Source: an uncultured Clostridia bacterium (GTDB taxonomy: Bacteria; Bacillota; Clostridia; Christensenellales; Borkfalkiaceae). Taken from it: DNA of 64,000 nt. Positions 6,630-14,832 of this stretch are shown one piece after another (the first letter of the stretch is position 1; every line of letters begins with the position of its first letter). The notes below the pieces were generated by a model, which made no database searches, was not told the DNA's origin, and worked only from the letters and a program-made list of their open reading frames with translations. The translations under genes were made by a program, and so were the position numbers. Location of the stretch: the NCBI GenBank assembly GCA_947627765.1, contig CANQXA010000002.1, forward strand, positions 25,812 through 89,811. Direction: 5' to 3'.

Positions 6630-8321
6630 ATGGATTACAAGGCATACATTGCAAAGCACATCAACGCGGAGGGCATTTCCGCGGAGGAGATCGCGGGCGC
6701 GATCGCCGTTCCGCCCGATCCCGCGCTCGGGGACTACGCCCTTCCCTGCTTCAAGTTCGCGAAGACGATGAGAAAGTCCCCCGTCAAGATCGCGGAGGAA
6801 CTCGCGGCGGCATATCCGACGGACGGCGTCGTCGAATCGGTCGGCGCGCTGAACGGTTATCTCAACTTCAAGATCGCAAAGAGCGGGCTCGCCGAGGAGA
6901 CGATCCGCAGGATCGAAGAGGAGGGTTCAAAGTACGGCTCTTCGGACATGGGTATGGGGAAAACGGTCTGCATCGACTATTCCTCCGTCAACATCGCCAA
7001 GCCTTTCCACATCGGGCACCTCTCCACGACGGTGCTCGGCGGCGCGCTCTACCGCATTTTCAAGGCGCTCGGATACAAGGTCGTCGGCATCAATCACCTC
7101 GGCGACTACGGCACGCAGTTCGGCAAGCTGATCTCCGCCTACAAGCGCTGGGGCGACCGCGAGACGGTGCAAAAGGGCGGGATCCACGCCGTCAACGACC
7201 TCTATGTCCGCTTCAACAACGAGGCGGACGAGGCGATGGAGCGGGAGGCGCGCGAGTACTTCCGTCTCATCGAGAGCGGCGACCCTGAGGCAAACGCCCT
7301 CTTCGAGTGGTTCAAAGAGCTTACGCTCGAATACGTGAAGACGATCTACGACCGTCTGCACATCACCTTCGACAGCTATGCGGGCGAGCGTTTTTATACG
7401 GATAAGATGGCGCCCGTCATCGAGGAATTGCGGCAAAAAGGGATGCTCGTCGAGAGCCAAGGCGCGCAGATCGTCGATCTCGAGCCCTACGGGATGCCTC
7501 CGTGCCTCATCTTGCGTTCGGACGGCGCTTCCCTCTACGCCACGCGCGATCTCGCCGCCGCGATCTACCGCAAAGAGACGTACGACTTCGACAAATGTCT
7601 CTACGTCGTCGCCTATCAGCAGAATTTGCACTTCAAGCAAGTCTTCAAGGTGCTTGAACTCATGGGAAAGGAGTGGGCGAAAGACCTCGTTCACGTCGCC
7701 TACGGCATGGTGAGCCTCGAAGACGGCGCCATGTCCACGCGCAAGGGACAAGTCGTCTGGCTGGAAGACGTCATCCGCCGCTGTGTGGAGAAGGCGTACG
7801 CCGTGATCTCGGAAAAGAATCCCGCGCTCGAAAACAAGGAAGAGGTGGCGGAAAAGGTGGGCGTCGGGGCGGTCATCTTCGGCGCGCTCTACAATAATAA
7901 GATCAAGGACATCGTCTTTTCCTACGACAAGGCGCTCAACTTCGACGGGGAGACCAGCGTGTATGTGCAGTACACCTGTGCCCGCGCGCGGTCCGTCCTC
8001 AACCGTGCGGAAGAGAGCGGGATCGGCTACCGCGGCGCGAAGATCGCCGAGCCGAACGCCTCCGAATCAGAACTCATCAAGGCGCTTGCGGAGTATCCCG
8101 ACGTCGTGAAGGGCGCCGCCGAAAATTACGAGCCGAGCATGATCGCCCGCTATGCCGTGGGCACGGCGCAGAAGTTCAACAAATTCTACATCGAGAGCAA
8201 GATCATGCAGGCGGAGACCGACGATCTCCGCGCTTACCGCCTCGCCCTCACCGACGCGGCGCTCATTACGCTCAAAAACGCGCTCGGATTGCTCGGGATC
8301 GGCGTCCCCGAGAAGATGTGA
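6630..8321 (+). CDS. argS: Arginyl-tRNA synthetase
   Basis: A 563-residue class I synthetase charging tRNA-Arg. It has the N-terminal Add1 region, the HIGH motif in AKPFHIGHLSTT, the KMSKS-equivalent MSTRKGQVVWLED, and a C-terminal DALR anticodon-binding domain with SMIARYAVGTAQKFNKFY. Length is normal. ATG 6630 follows AAAGGAGCACGCC. The TGA stop overlaps the next gene's ATG (TGATG), forming an operon with the HAD phosphatase. No T-box is visible in the short leader. Confidence 0.97.
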   Translation: MDYKAYIAKHINAEGISAEEIAGAIAVPPDPALGDYALPCFKFAKTMRKSPVKIAEELAAAYPTDGVVESVGALNGYLNFKIAKSGLAEETIRRIEEEGSKYGSSDMGMGKTVCIDYSSVNIAKPFHIGHLSTTVLGGALYRIFKALGYKVVGINHLGDYGTQFGKLISAYKRWGDRETVQKGGIHAVNDLYVRFNNEADEAMEREAREYFRLIESGDPEANALFEWFKELTLEYVKTIYDRLHITFDSYAGERFYTDKMAPVIEELRQKGMLVESQGAQIVDLEPYGMPPCLILRSDGASLYATRDLAAAIYRKETYDFDKCLYVVAYQQNLHFKQVFKVLELMGKEWAKDLVHVAYGMVSLEDGAMSTRKGQVVWLEDVIRRCVEKAYAVISEKNPALENKEEVAEKVGVGAVIFGALYNNKIKDIVFSYDKALNFDGETSVYVQYTCARARSVLNRAEESGIGYRGAKIAEPNASESELIKALAEYPDVVKGAAENYEPSMIARYAVGTAQKFNKFYIESKIMQAETDDLRAYRLALTDAALITLKNALGLLGIGVPEKM

Positions 8322-8953
8322 TGAAAGCCCTGTTTTTCGATCTCGACGGCACCCTGCTCGATACCTTGCCCGCCATTCACGCGGCGGTCAACGGAATGCT
8401 CCGCCATTTCGGGCTCGGCGAGATCGGCGAGGAGGAGACCAAGCGGTACATCGGGCGGGGGGCAAACTACCTCGTGCGGTGCGTCACCCATTCGGACAGC
8501 GAGGAGTATCTCCGCTATTTCCGCGAGCATTACGACGACAGCGAGCGTCTGATCCGTCCCTTTGCGGGCATGGAGGAGACCATTTTCCGCCTCAAAGAAA
8601 AATTTCTGCTCGGCGTCCTCTCCAACAAACCCCAGATCGGGGTGGAGCGGGCGATCTCGCGGTTTTTCCCCGCGGGGACGTTCGCCTATCTCGGGGGCGA
8701 CAGCGGGCTCTTTCCGCTGAAACCCGACCCTTCGCCTGCGCGGTTCGCCGCGCTGACCCTTCGCGTGCCGCTAAGAGACTGCCTCATGGTCGGAGACGGC
8801 GAAGCCGACGTTATGACGGCTCAAAACGCGGGCATGGTAGGGGTCTCGGTGCTCTGGGGGTACCGAACGCGGGAGCAACTCGAAGCGGTCGGCGCGACGA
8901 ATTTCGTGCACACTCCCGCCGAGCTGGAAAAATTTTCGGAAAAATTCGCATAA
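8321..8953 (+). CDS. HAD hydrolase, phosphoglycolate phosphatase-like
   Basis: A 210-residue haloacid dehalogenase-type phosphatase. Motif I is FFDLDGTLLDT, motif II the serine/threonine region around LLGVLSNKPQ, motif III the lysine in PLKPDPSP, and motif IV VGDGEADVMTAQNAG. A helical cap lies between motifs I and II (subfamily IA, PGP/Gph-like). The ATG at 8321 overlaps the argS stop; a GTG one codon earlier is also possible. Substrate is likely a small phosphorylated metabolite such as 2-phosphoglycolate. Confidence 0.9.
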   Translation: MKALFFDLDGTLLDTLPAIHAAVNGMLRHFGLGEIGEEETKRYIGRGANYLVRCVTHSDSEEYLRYFREHYDDSERLIRPFAGMEETIFRLKEKFLLGVLSNKPQIGVERAISRFFPAGTFAYLGGDSGLFPLKPDPSPARFAALTLRVPLRDCLMVGDGEADVMTAQNAGMVGVSVLWGYRTREQLEAVGATNFVHTPAELEKFSEKFA

Positions 8954-8978
8954 AAAATCCGCCGTGGAAACCGGCGGG
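8952..8978 (-). terminator. Terminator of the RHH gene
   Basis: Leftward stem CCGCCG/CGGCGG followed by ATTTTTT. Confidence 0.75.
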
Positions 8979-8979
8979 C

Positions 8980-9129
8980 TTAGTCCTCTTTTTCCTTCTC
9001 GATGTGCTTGCGCAAGACGAGATTGATGTACTGCGAGAGAGAACGGTCGTCCTTCTCGGCTTGTTTTTTCAGTTCCTGCAAAAGGTCGGCGTCGATGGTG
9101 ACGCTGATTTTTTCTTTTAACGGTTTCAT
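8980..9129 (-). CDS. Ribbon-helix-helix (Arc/CopG-like) DNA-binding protein
   Basis: A 49-residue gene. It reads MKPLKEKISVTIDADLLQEL, then KKQAEKDDRSLSQYINLVLR and ends KHIEKEKED. The KISVTIDADLL strand followed by two helices (LLQELKKQAEK and SLSQYINLVLRKH) is the classic RHH fold, which dimerises through the strand. It is flanked by its own promoter region and terminator. It may be an orphan antitoxin-type or chromosomal regulator; no toxin gene is adjacent. Confidence 0.75.
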   Translation of the reverse strand: MKPLKEKISVTIDADLLQELKKQAEKDDRSLSQYINLVLRKHIEKEKED

Positions 9130-9146
9130 CGTTTTTCTCCGTCTCT

Positions 9147-9152
9147 ATTATA
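9147..9152 (-). promoter_or_regulatory. -10 element of the RHH gene
   Basis: Leftward TATAAT 17 nt before the ATG; the -35 is poor and overlaps the rightward promoter at 9172. Confidence 0.5.
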
Positions 9153-9171
9153 GGTCATATCTCACTTTTGC

Positions 9172-9200
9172 TTGACAAATCGCATAAAGTAGGATAAAAT
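9172..9200 (+). promoter_or_regulatory. Upstream promoter of the rubrerythrin region
   Basis: TTGACA, 17-bp spacer, TAAAAT. It would give the rubrerythrin mRNA an extra leader of about 130 nt. A 30-codon frame at 9209 has no ribosome site and is probably not translated. Confidence 0.65.
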
Positions 9201-9278
9201 GCTACCAAAATGGGACCGTCCGAAGCGGCGCGTCCGAAAAAACAAAGAGAAAAAGGGGCGGAATTTTTCGTAAAACCG

Positions 9279-9308
9279 TTGACGGCGAAATTTCCGTTGT
9301 GATATAAT
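9279..9308 (+). promoter_or_regulatory. Rubrerythrin proximal promoter
   Basis: TTGACG, 18-bp spacer, TATAAT, then GAAAGGAGATAAAGG before ATG 9340. Confidence 0.8.
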
Positions 9309-9339
9309 ACGGTTAAGTTTTCGAAAGGAGATAAAGGTT

Positions 9340-9858
9340 ATGAAAAGATGTGCTATTTGCGGCGAGATCGTCGAAGACGATGTCGAAGTCTGCCCTGTCT
9401 GCAAGGCGAGAAAGTTTGAGCCAATCGAGGAAAAGACGTTTGCCTGCGAACATCATGTCGGGGACGGGATCGTCGAAGACGAAGAAGTGATGAACGGTCT
9501 GCGCGCCAATTTCAACGGCGAGTGCTGTGAAGTCGGAATGTACCTTGCGATGGCGCGGGTCGCCGAGCGCGAGGGGTATCCCGAGATCGCCGAGGCCTAT
9601 AAGCGCTATGCGTTCGAGGAAGCCGAACACGCTTCCAAGTTTGCGGAACTTCTCGGCGAGGTCGTCACCGATTCGACGAAGAAGAACCTCGAGCTCAGAG
9701 CGGCGGCGGAGGCGGGCGCCTGCGAGGGCAAGCTCGAGCTTGCGAAGCGCGCGAAGATGCTCGGCTACGACGCCATCCACGATACCGTTCATGAAATGGC
9801 GAAGGACGAAGCGCGTCACGGCGCAGGCTTCAAGGGGCTGTTGAAGCGCTACTTCTGA
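9340..9858 (+). CDS. Rubrerythrin (N-terminal rubredoxin-type, reverse order)
   Basis: A 172-residue non-haem diiron peroxidase-type protein. The N-terminus carries a rubredoxin-like centre with cysteines 4, 7, 18 and 21 (CAICG, then CPVC), and the rest is a ferritin-like four-helix bundle with the ExxH motifs EEAEHASKF and KDEARHG. The iron centre comes before the bundle, the order of reverse rubrerythrins, which reduce H2O2 in anaerobes. Two promoters precede it, suggesting stress-responsive and basal expression. It has no signal peptide. Confidence 0.9.
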   Translation: MKRCAICGEIVEDDVEVCPVCKARKFEPIEEKTFACEHHVGDGIVEDEEVMNGLRANFNGECCEVGMYLAMARVAEREGYPEIAEAYKRYAFEEAEHASKFAELLGEVVTDSTKKNLELRAAAEAGACEGKLELAKRAKMLGYDAIHDTVHEMAKDEARHGAGFKGLLKRYF

Positions 9859-9884
9859 TCGGTTTTTTACAAAAGAAGCACAAA

Positions 9885-9921
9885 AGAAAGGGGACGGGCG
9901 AATTTGCCCGTCCCCTGTTTT
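9885..9921. terminator. Bidirectional terminator
   Basis: A perfect 10-bp stem GGGGACGGGC/GCCCGTCCCC flanked by an A-rich side and TGTTTT, between two convergent genes. Confidence 0.85.
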
Positions 9922-9928
9922 CATTGGC

Positions 9929-12025
9929 TCAAACCACGAAGGGCACGACCGCAAGCCCGAGCGCGAGGACGCTAAGGAGCACGATGGTAAGCGCCTTGTG
10001 ATTGGTCACCCAAACGGTCAAACCGCCCGCTTGGGTATAATCCCGACCTTGCTCATAGCAGATACAGCGGTAACGGTAATTTTTGAAGGCGGCCGTCGCC
10101 ATTTGCCAATCGGAGAGCAAGCGAAGGGCGGCGCTCCACTCCTCCGAGCCGAACGATACGAGCTTCGAGAGGTACTTTTTATATTTGACCGATACCACGA
10201 TCTGATAGATAAAGACAAAGAGCTGTAAGGCGAAACCGACCCAAAAGGCGACATAAAGCGCGACCATGTCAGGCGCTTTATTGTCTGCCATTGTGTTCGA
10301 GATGAAGATCACGATAAAGGCGAAGAGGAGGGCAAGTGCGCCGAGACAGCTGAATACGATCCTGAGAATGAGGAATCTACGCTTCCAAGTGAGGTTCGTC
10401 TTGCCGAATTTGGTACAACGGCTTATCTGCCAGCCGAGCAGGGCAAAGACCATAAAAAGCAAGGCGGGAATGAGGAAGCCGAGGAGCATCGAAACATCGC
10501 CGTAATCTTCATGCAATTTTCTGAAAACCAATGCGTATGCCGTCATACAGAAGAAAAATAGCGAAATCGAGAGGAAGTAGACGGGAACGGCGGAGATCAC
10601 GAGCTTGCGCGTTGTACCAATTTGTTGGACGAGCCCGCCGAACTCGGTAGGCGGCGTCTCGGGTTTTTGAGGACGCTCGGGCGCGGCATGGGTCGCCTTC
10701 CACGCTTCCGCCGTCTGCTTCCTCCGCCCGATTTCCTCTTGCACCGTCGTCTTCTTCGTAAGCAGGAAGCGCAGGAGCATGGAGAAAGGCACGAAAAAGA
10801 GGTACACCACACTTAGGATCAGCGGGACGATGAGGGACGCGTCTCCCTTGCCGAGCCCATTGTTTTTGAGGATCGTACACAGCGCCGCGGCGGAGATTAA
10901 GAGGAGGGTGGGCAGAATGCAGGAGAGAGCGGTCAGAAGCGTACCCTTCTTTTTGATCGCACAGCGGAGGAAGAGCCATATCACGGTATAGAAGACCATC
11001 AGCACGGCAATGGCGACCATCGCCGCGGCGAGGATGGAGAACGTGGGGATCTTATAGAGGGGTTGCAAAAGGACACTTTTCTGCGAGAGGAGCGCGTAGA
11101 GCGATGTCTCCTTCACGGAAGCTCCGATGAAACCTCCGTTCCAAGCGCGCACGGGGGTGAGGTAGATCAAAAAGAGCGCAAAGCCGAAGACCGCAAAGAA
11201 CATCATGGGCGCGTCGGCGAGAAAGTCGTAGAGCAGAACGGAGATCTTGGTCCGATATTGCGGAACGGGCTCGATGTTGGCAAAGCGTTTGGGGAGTTTG
11301 CGGATCAAGATCACCGCGATAAGCTCGATGACAAGATAGATGTTGGAGAACGCCGCCGCAAGCTGTAAGGCAACGCAGGGCCCACCCATGCCCAAGACCG
11401 ACGTGAGGGAAGCCCTGAGCGAGAGGACGGAAGCGACGTCTGAGAAGACCATCCAAAGGACTGCGCCGACCAGGTTGTACGCGAGGGGAGAATAGCCACC
11501 CTTGCGCACTTTGACCAGCCAGACGATGGAGTATATCGTCAGAAATACGGCGCAGATGACCAGCGAGACGGCTTGCGTGCGGTGCGTGGGATCGGCGATC
11601 CCTTGATAGACGTTCCCGACGCTCATTCCGATCGCCGAATAGGGCGCAAGATAAAAGAGGAAGAGCAATACGGAGATGACAAGGGAGAGCGCCGCGGGGA
11701 CGTTGGGCAGAAACGCGTGCAGCCCCCGTGTAAACTTGCCCGCCTGTTTGGGCGCGCGGACGGCTTCCCCGCCGTTTTGCGCGGGCAAAGCCGCAGACAT
11801 GGGTAGGGCGGAGCCCGTCATACCCGCTTGCGGAGCGGCTTGCGCTTGGCTCTCCTGCGGCGCCGCGCCAAAGAAGGCGTAGCCGCATTTCGGGCAGAAT
11901 TTCGCCCCTTCCGTCTTGGGCGCGCCGCACTGCGGGCACAGGGCGGGATCTTGCCATTTGGCGCCGCATTCGGGGCAGAAATTGCCTTCGAATACTGTGC
12001 CGCAGGAAACGCATTGATGCTTCAT
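9929..12025 (-). CDS. Zinc-ribbon polytopic membrane protein (698 aa)
   Basis: The N-terminus holds zinc-ribbon CxxC pairs: CVSCGTVFEGNFCPECG, then LCPQCG and FCPKCGYAFFG, by residue 50. A Gln/Ala linker follows, then many hydrophobic segments from about residue 105 to the C-terminus (for example AALSLVISVLLFLFYLAP and the last, ALTIVLLSVLALGLAVV). Two blocks of membrane segments, with ISVLLFLFYL and ISLFFFCMTAY starts, look like an internal duplication. The ATG is preceded by CCCGGAGGTTTC. The leader is long and structured. Related zinc-ribbon membrane proteins occur at 37262 and 54099. Function unknown. Confidence 0.8.
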   Translation of the reverse strand: MKHQCVSCGTVFEGNFCPECGAKWQDPALCPQCGAPKTEGAKFCPKCGYAFFGAAPQESQAQAAPQAGMTGSALPMSAALPAQNGGEAVRAPKQAGKFTRGLHAFLPNVPAALSLVISVLLFLFYLAPYSAIGMSVGNVYQGIADPTHRTQAVSLVICAVFLTIYSIVWLVKVRKGGYSPLAYNLVGAVLWMVFSDVASVLSLRASLTSVLGMGGPCVALQLAAAFSNIYLVIELIAVILIRKLPKRFANIEPVPQYRTKISVLLYDFLADAPMMFFAVFGFALFLIYLTPVRAWNGGFIGASVKETSLYALLSQKSVLLQPLYKIPTFSILAAAMVAIAVLMVFYTVIWLFLRCAIKKKGTLLTALSCILPTLLLISAAALCTILKNNGLGKGDASLIVPLILSVVYLFFVPFSMLLRFLLTKKTTVQEEIGRRKQTAEAWKATHAAPERPQKPETPPTEFGGLVQQIGTTRKLVISAVPVYFLSISLFFFCMTAYALVFRKLHEDYGDVSMLLGFLIPALLFMVFALLGWQISRCTKFGKTNLTWKRRFLILRIVFSCLGALALLFAFIVIFISNTMADNKAPDMVALYVAFWVGFALQLFVFIYQIVVSVKYKKYLSKLVSFGSEEWSAALRLLSDWQMATAAFKNYRYRCICYEQGRDYTQAGGLTVWVTNHKALTIVLLSVLALGLAVVPFVV

Positions 12026-12210
12026 ATGAAACCTCCGGGTTCAAGAGTTTCCTTCGTAAGAGCGTTTGAGGGATAAAAAAGAGCGCTCCCGTGAGAGCGC
12101 CCGCATGAGTACCCTCATTGCTGCGACACAATTTCCGATAAAAGCATTGAAAAAAAAGGATACACCGATGCCGTTGTATCTTGCTTTTATCAGGATTTAA
12201 TTGTGCCGCA
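12026..12210 (-). ncRNA. Long structured 5' leader, candidate cis-regulatory RNA
   Basis: Transcription from the promoter at 12216-12244 should start at about 12209, giving a leader of about 185 nt. Read leftwards it contains: a long stem with arms 12199-12210 and 12122-12133 (one mismatch) continuing into the 10-bp stem GATAAAAGCA/TGCTTTTATC; an internal GATACA/TGTATC hairpin followed by eight T; a hairpin ATGAG-GGTA-CTCAT; and a terminator-like stem GCGCTC/GAGCGC followed by TTTTTT. This aptamer-then-terminator layout is typical of riboswitches or attenuators. I do not recognise a known class. It could instead be a small mobile palindromic element. Confidence 0.5.
12060..12102 (-). terminator. 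Attenuator-like terminator in the leader
   Basis: Leftward stem GCGCTC-TCACGG-GAGCGC followed by TCTTTTTTATCC, about 50 nt before the start codon at 12025. Confidence 0.6.
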
Positions 12211-12215
12211 AATTT

Positions 12216-12244
12216 ATTCTACTACAACAAACGCGGGAAGTCAA
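12216..12244 (-). promoter_or_regulatory. Promoter of the 698-residue protein gene
   Basis: Leftward TTGACT, 17-bp spacer, TAGAAT. The -10 box ends a few nt before the outer stem of the leader. Confidence 0.75.
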
Positions 12245-12338
12245 GGGAAAAATTCGTTTCTAAGGGGAGAAAGCGGGGAAAAAGAGCAGGATTTCGGCGC
12301 TTTCGCCGAAGAGCAACGGGAAGATGACGGTAGAATCA

Positions 12339-12367
12339 TTGACAAGTTTCCCAAAAAGAGGTATAAT
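12339..12367 (+). promoter_or_regulatory. Promoter of the XRE/clp operon, predicting a leaderless mRNA
   Basis: Consensus TTGACA, 17-bp spacer, TATAAT. Seven nt separate the -10 box from ATG 12375, and there is no ribosome site. Confidence 0.8.
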
Positions 12368-12374
12368 AAAAGAT

Positions 12375-12998
12375 ATGGAAGAAAAGGATCTTGCGGCGAT
12401 CATCGGGAAAAATATTACAAGACTTAGAAAACTTTCCGGGATGACCCAGCTCGAGCTCGCCGAAAAACTCAATTATTCCGACAAATCGGTCTCAAAATGG
12501 GAACAGGGGAACGGACTGCCCGACGTACGCATCCTCGTCCAGATCGCGGAGATCTTCAAAGTTTCGGTAGACGATCTCGTCCGCGAGCACCGCGTCCATC
12601 CCGTCATGCCCAAAAAGACGAAGTCGATCCGCCGCTTCATCATTTTGGGGCTCTCTGTGGGGCTCTGCTGGCTGGTCGCCGTGCTCTGCTTTGTGCTCGG
12701 CGGGCTCATTTCGCCCGATCTCGGCTACCTTTGGCTCGCATTCGTCTACGCCGTTCCCGCGTCTGCCGTCGTCGTCCTCGTATTCAGCTGTATTTGGGGA
12801 TACCGTTGGACAAGGCTCATCTCCCTGTCCGTCTTGATTTGGACGGCGCTCGCCTGCGCCTATCTCACCGCCTATGCGATTATCGGCTCGGCGCATCCCA
12901 CGCTGTGGCTCATCTTTATCATCGGCGTACCGTTACAGCTCCTTGCTCTTTTCTACTTTCTGTGGTGGAAGCGGGCGAACAATTCCAAAGGTCTCTGA
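12375..12998 (+). CDS. XRE regulator fused to membrane segments
   Basis: A 207-residue protein. An N-terminal XRE domain (residues 5-62: NITRLRKLSGMTQLELAEKLNYSDKSVSKWEQGNG) is followed by a basic linker (KKTKSIRR) and four hydrophobic segments from about residue 90 to 200. This is a membrane-tethered HTH protein of a type common in Firmicutes. It is first in a co-directional run leading to mcsA-mcsB-clpC, in the position where ctsR would be expected. Start is ATG 12375; earlier in-frame starts lie within the promoter. DNA targets and signal are unknown. Confidence 0.85.
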   Translation: MEEKDLAAIIGKNITRLRKLSGMTQLELAEKLNYSDKSVSKWEQGNGLPDVRILVQIAEIFKVSVDDLVREHRVHPVMPKKTKSIRRFIILGLSVGLCWLVAVLCFVLGGLISPDLGYLWLAFVYAVPASAVVVLVFSCIWGYRWTRLISLSVLIWTALACAYLTAYAIIGSAHPTLWLIFIIGVPLQLLALFYFLWWKRANNSKGL

Positions 12999-13015
12999 CA
13001 AGAAAGGAGGGTACC

Positions 13016-14107
13016 ATGTCTGAGGCAGTGATTCCGAAAACCCCCGAAGAGCGCGCCAAGCGGTGCAAAGCGTACCGCCGCGCCTGTCTTGCGGTCGGCT
13101 ATCTTTCCTTTGTATTGGCGATCCTTGCCGTCGCGATGCTCGTCGGCGTGGTGATCGCAGTCTTCATTCTCGAATTTTCCCACGTCTCCCCCCGTCTTTG
13201 CTACATTCTGATGGGCAGTTTCGGCGGGGCGGCGGTCCTTTCCGCGATCTTTGCGCTCGTCGCTTACCGCGTCTCCGTCCGCACCGAAAAGCGCAAGAAC
13301 GACTTTTTGGAGCGGTGCGACAGCGAAGAGAGCTTCTTTGTCGGCGAGGGGACGTTTGCGACCTTTGCCGGGGAGGAACTCGTCATCCACGCCGACGGCA
13401 AGGAGCGCGTGATCCGCGTACCTTATTCCGATCTCCGCGCCTTCTCGCTCTGCACCCGCCGCGCTCCCCGCGAACTCGGCGAATGGTCGGTCGTCCTCGA
13501 GATCCCCGCCCGCTATCTCTCCAAACAGGCGAAAAGGGGGGAGCCGCCCGCACTCATCCAGACGGACGCCAAACCCCGCCTCTATGCCGTTTTGGAGCAG
13601 CGGGGGATCCCGCTCTTCGGCGAAACGCCCCCCTCGGGCAAGCCGACCAAACAGGATAAGACCTATTTCGTACCCGAAAAGAAGATGTTTTTGCCCAACC
13701 GCAAGCGCAGAAAGCGTGCGATCATCATCGGCGCGGTGGGGCTCGTCTTCGTGCTCGGCGCCATACCCCTTGCGATCTATGAGGCGAGCGTCGGCGCCCT
13801 CTTGGGCGTCTTCGGGGTCTTTCTCGTGGGCCGTTCCGCCTACGCCTATTTTCGCGCCAAAGCCGTGTTCGCCGTCTACTCCCAAGGGATCCTGTGGCGG
13901 GAGAGCGAGCGCGCGGAGAGTTTCTTCCTCAAATGGGAGGAGATCGGCGGCGTGAAGGCGGGCGAGCACGACGGAATGCCCATCCTTTCCATCGATACCC
14001 TCTGCGGGCGGTACCACATTCCCCGCGGCGAAGGCTTCTTCGAGGAGATCGAAAAACTTCACCCCGAGAAGACAAACGGGCATACCATGTCCGAGGAGAA
14101 GCGGTGA
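13016..14107 (+). CDS. Membrane protein with two transmembrane pairs, hypothetical
   Basis: A 363-residue protein beginning MSEAVIPKTPEER after GAAAGGAGGGTACC. It has two N-terminal hydrophobic segments (AVGYLSFVLAILAVAMLVGVV, then a second around 62-85), a cytoplasmic-looking region of about 130 residues with a PH-like pattern (EELVIHADGKERVIRVPYSDLRAF), a second pair (IIIGAVGLVFVLGAIPLAIY and the following one), and another short PH-like region (WRESERAESFFLKWEEIGGVK). The duplicated two-TM plus beta-domain layout resembles bacterial PH-domain membrane proteins. It starts 17 bp after the XRE gene and overlaps the DUF1653 gene. Function unknown. Confidence 0.75.
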   Translation: MSEAVIPKTPEERAKRCKAYRRACLAVGYLSFVLAILAVAMLVGVVIAVFILEFSHVSPRLCYILMGSFGGAAVLSAIFALVAYRVSVRTEKRKNDFLERCDSEESFFVGEGTFATFAGEELVIHADGKERVIRVPYSDLRAFSLCTRRAPRELGEWSVVLEIPARYLSKQAKRGEPPALIQTDAKPRLYAVLEQRGIPLFGETPPSGKPTKQDKTYFVPEKKMFLPNRKRRKRAIIIGAVGLVFVLGAIPLAIYEASVGALLGVFGVFLVGRSAYAYFRAKAVFAVYSQGILWRESERAESFFLKWEEIGGVKAGEHDGMPILSIDTLCGRYHIPRGEGFFEEIEKLHPEKTNGHTMSEEKR

Positions 14108-14331
14108 GAGAGCTCGTGATCGGCGGCAAATACCGCCATTTCAAGGGGGGAGAATATCTCGTCGTCGGCACGGCGCGGCACAGCGAGACGGGGGAGACCC
14201 TCGTCTTATACCGTCCCATCAATGCGAGCGGGTTCTGGGCGAGGCCGATCTCGATGTTCCTCTCGGATGCGGACGGCGAAAAGTACCCCGAGGCGAAGGG
14301 TCAGCCCCGTTTCCGCCTCATCGAAGACTAA
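14104..14331 (+). CDS. DUF1653 protein
   Basis: A 75-residue protein from GTG 14104, overlapping the previous stop (GTGA). It has the DUF1653 pattern: GGKYRHFKGGEYLVVGTARHSETGE, then LVLYRPIN, a tryptophan and RPISMFLS. These are small beta-rich proteins of unknown function, sometimes fused to larger enzymes. It sits immediately before mcsA in the clp operon; a link to proteolysis is context only. Confidence 0.85.
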   Translation: MRELVIGGKYRHFKGGEYLVVGTARHSETGETLVLYRPINASGFWARPISMFLSDADGEKYPEAKGQPRFRLIED

Positions 14332-14340
14332 GGAGGCGCC

Positions 14341-14832
14341 ATGCTCTGTATCAACTGCGGGCGGGATTGCGCGAAACAATTTACCAGGAAGATCGACGGG
14401 CGGGAGGTCAAGCTGACCCTCTGCCCCGATTGTTATGCCCGCCTCTATCCCGAGCAGGATGAGGGATTCTTCACCTCGTTCGTAGGGCGGACGGAGAGCC
14501 GTAAGAAGACCTGCCCCGTCTGCGGGACGGCGCTCGACGACTACCGCCGCACGGGGCTCTTGGGATGCGCCCACTGCTACGCCGCGTTCCGCGAGGAGCT
14601 TCTGCCCACCATCCGCTACATTCAGGGCAAGACTTCCCACGGCGGCAAGGCGCCGAGCGGCGCCGCGGATGAGACGTACGACCTCGTGCGCGACCTCGTA
14701 CGCGAACGGGAAGTGCTCAAAGGTCAGATCGACGAAGCGGAGAAGCGGAAAGACGAGTCTGCCCTGCGCGGACTGCGCGCCCGCCTCGCCGAGATCAACC
14801 GCAAACTCTACCAAAGGGAGGGGGATCTATGA
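14341..14832 (+). CDS. mcsA: McsA, activator of protein-arginine kinase
   Basis: A 163-residue zinc-binding adaptor. Four CxxC pairs are visible: CINCGRDC, CPDC, CPVCG and CAHC, which bind zinc and mediate contact with McsB. A C-terminal UVR motif follows: a helical segment around VLKGQIDEAEKRKDESALRGLRARLAEINRK. It stimulates McsB, which marks proteins with phosphoarginine for ClpC-ClpP. Ribosome site TAAGGAGGC. Its stop overlaps the mcsB start (ATGA). Confidence 0.92.
   Translation: MLCINCGRDCAKQFTRKIDGREVKLTLCPDCYARLYPEQDEGFFTSFVGRTESRKKTCPVCGTALDDYRRTGLLGCAHCYAAFREELLPTIRYIQGKTSHGGKAPSGAADETYDLVRDLVREREVLKGQIDEAEKRKDESALRGLRARLAEINRKLYQREGDL

Noticed and set aside
9209..9301. 30-codon frame before rubrerythrin
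   Set aside because: No ribosome site; ends in the proximal promoter.
12026..12110. T-box riboswitch
   Set aside because: GAGGGTACTC resembles part of the T-box core, but it forms its own small hairpin and the full core and a specifier loop are missing; the gene is not amino-acid related.
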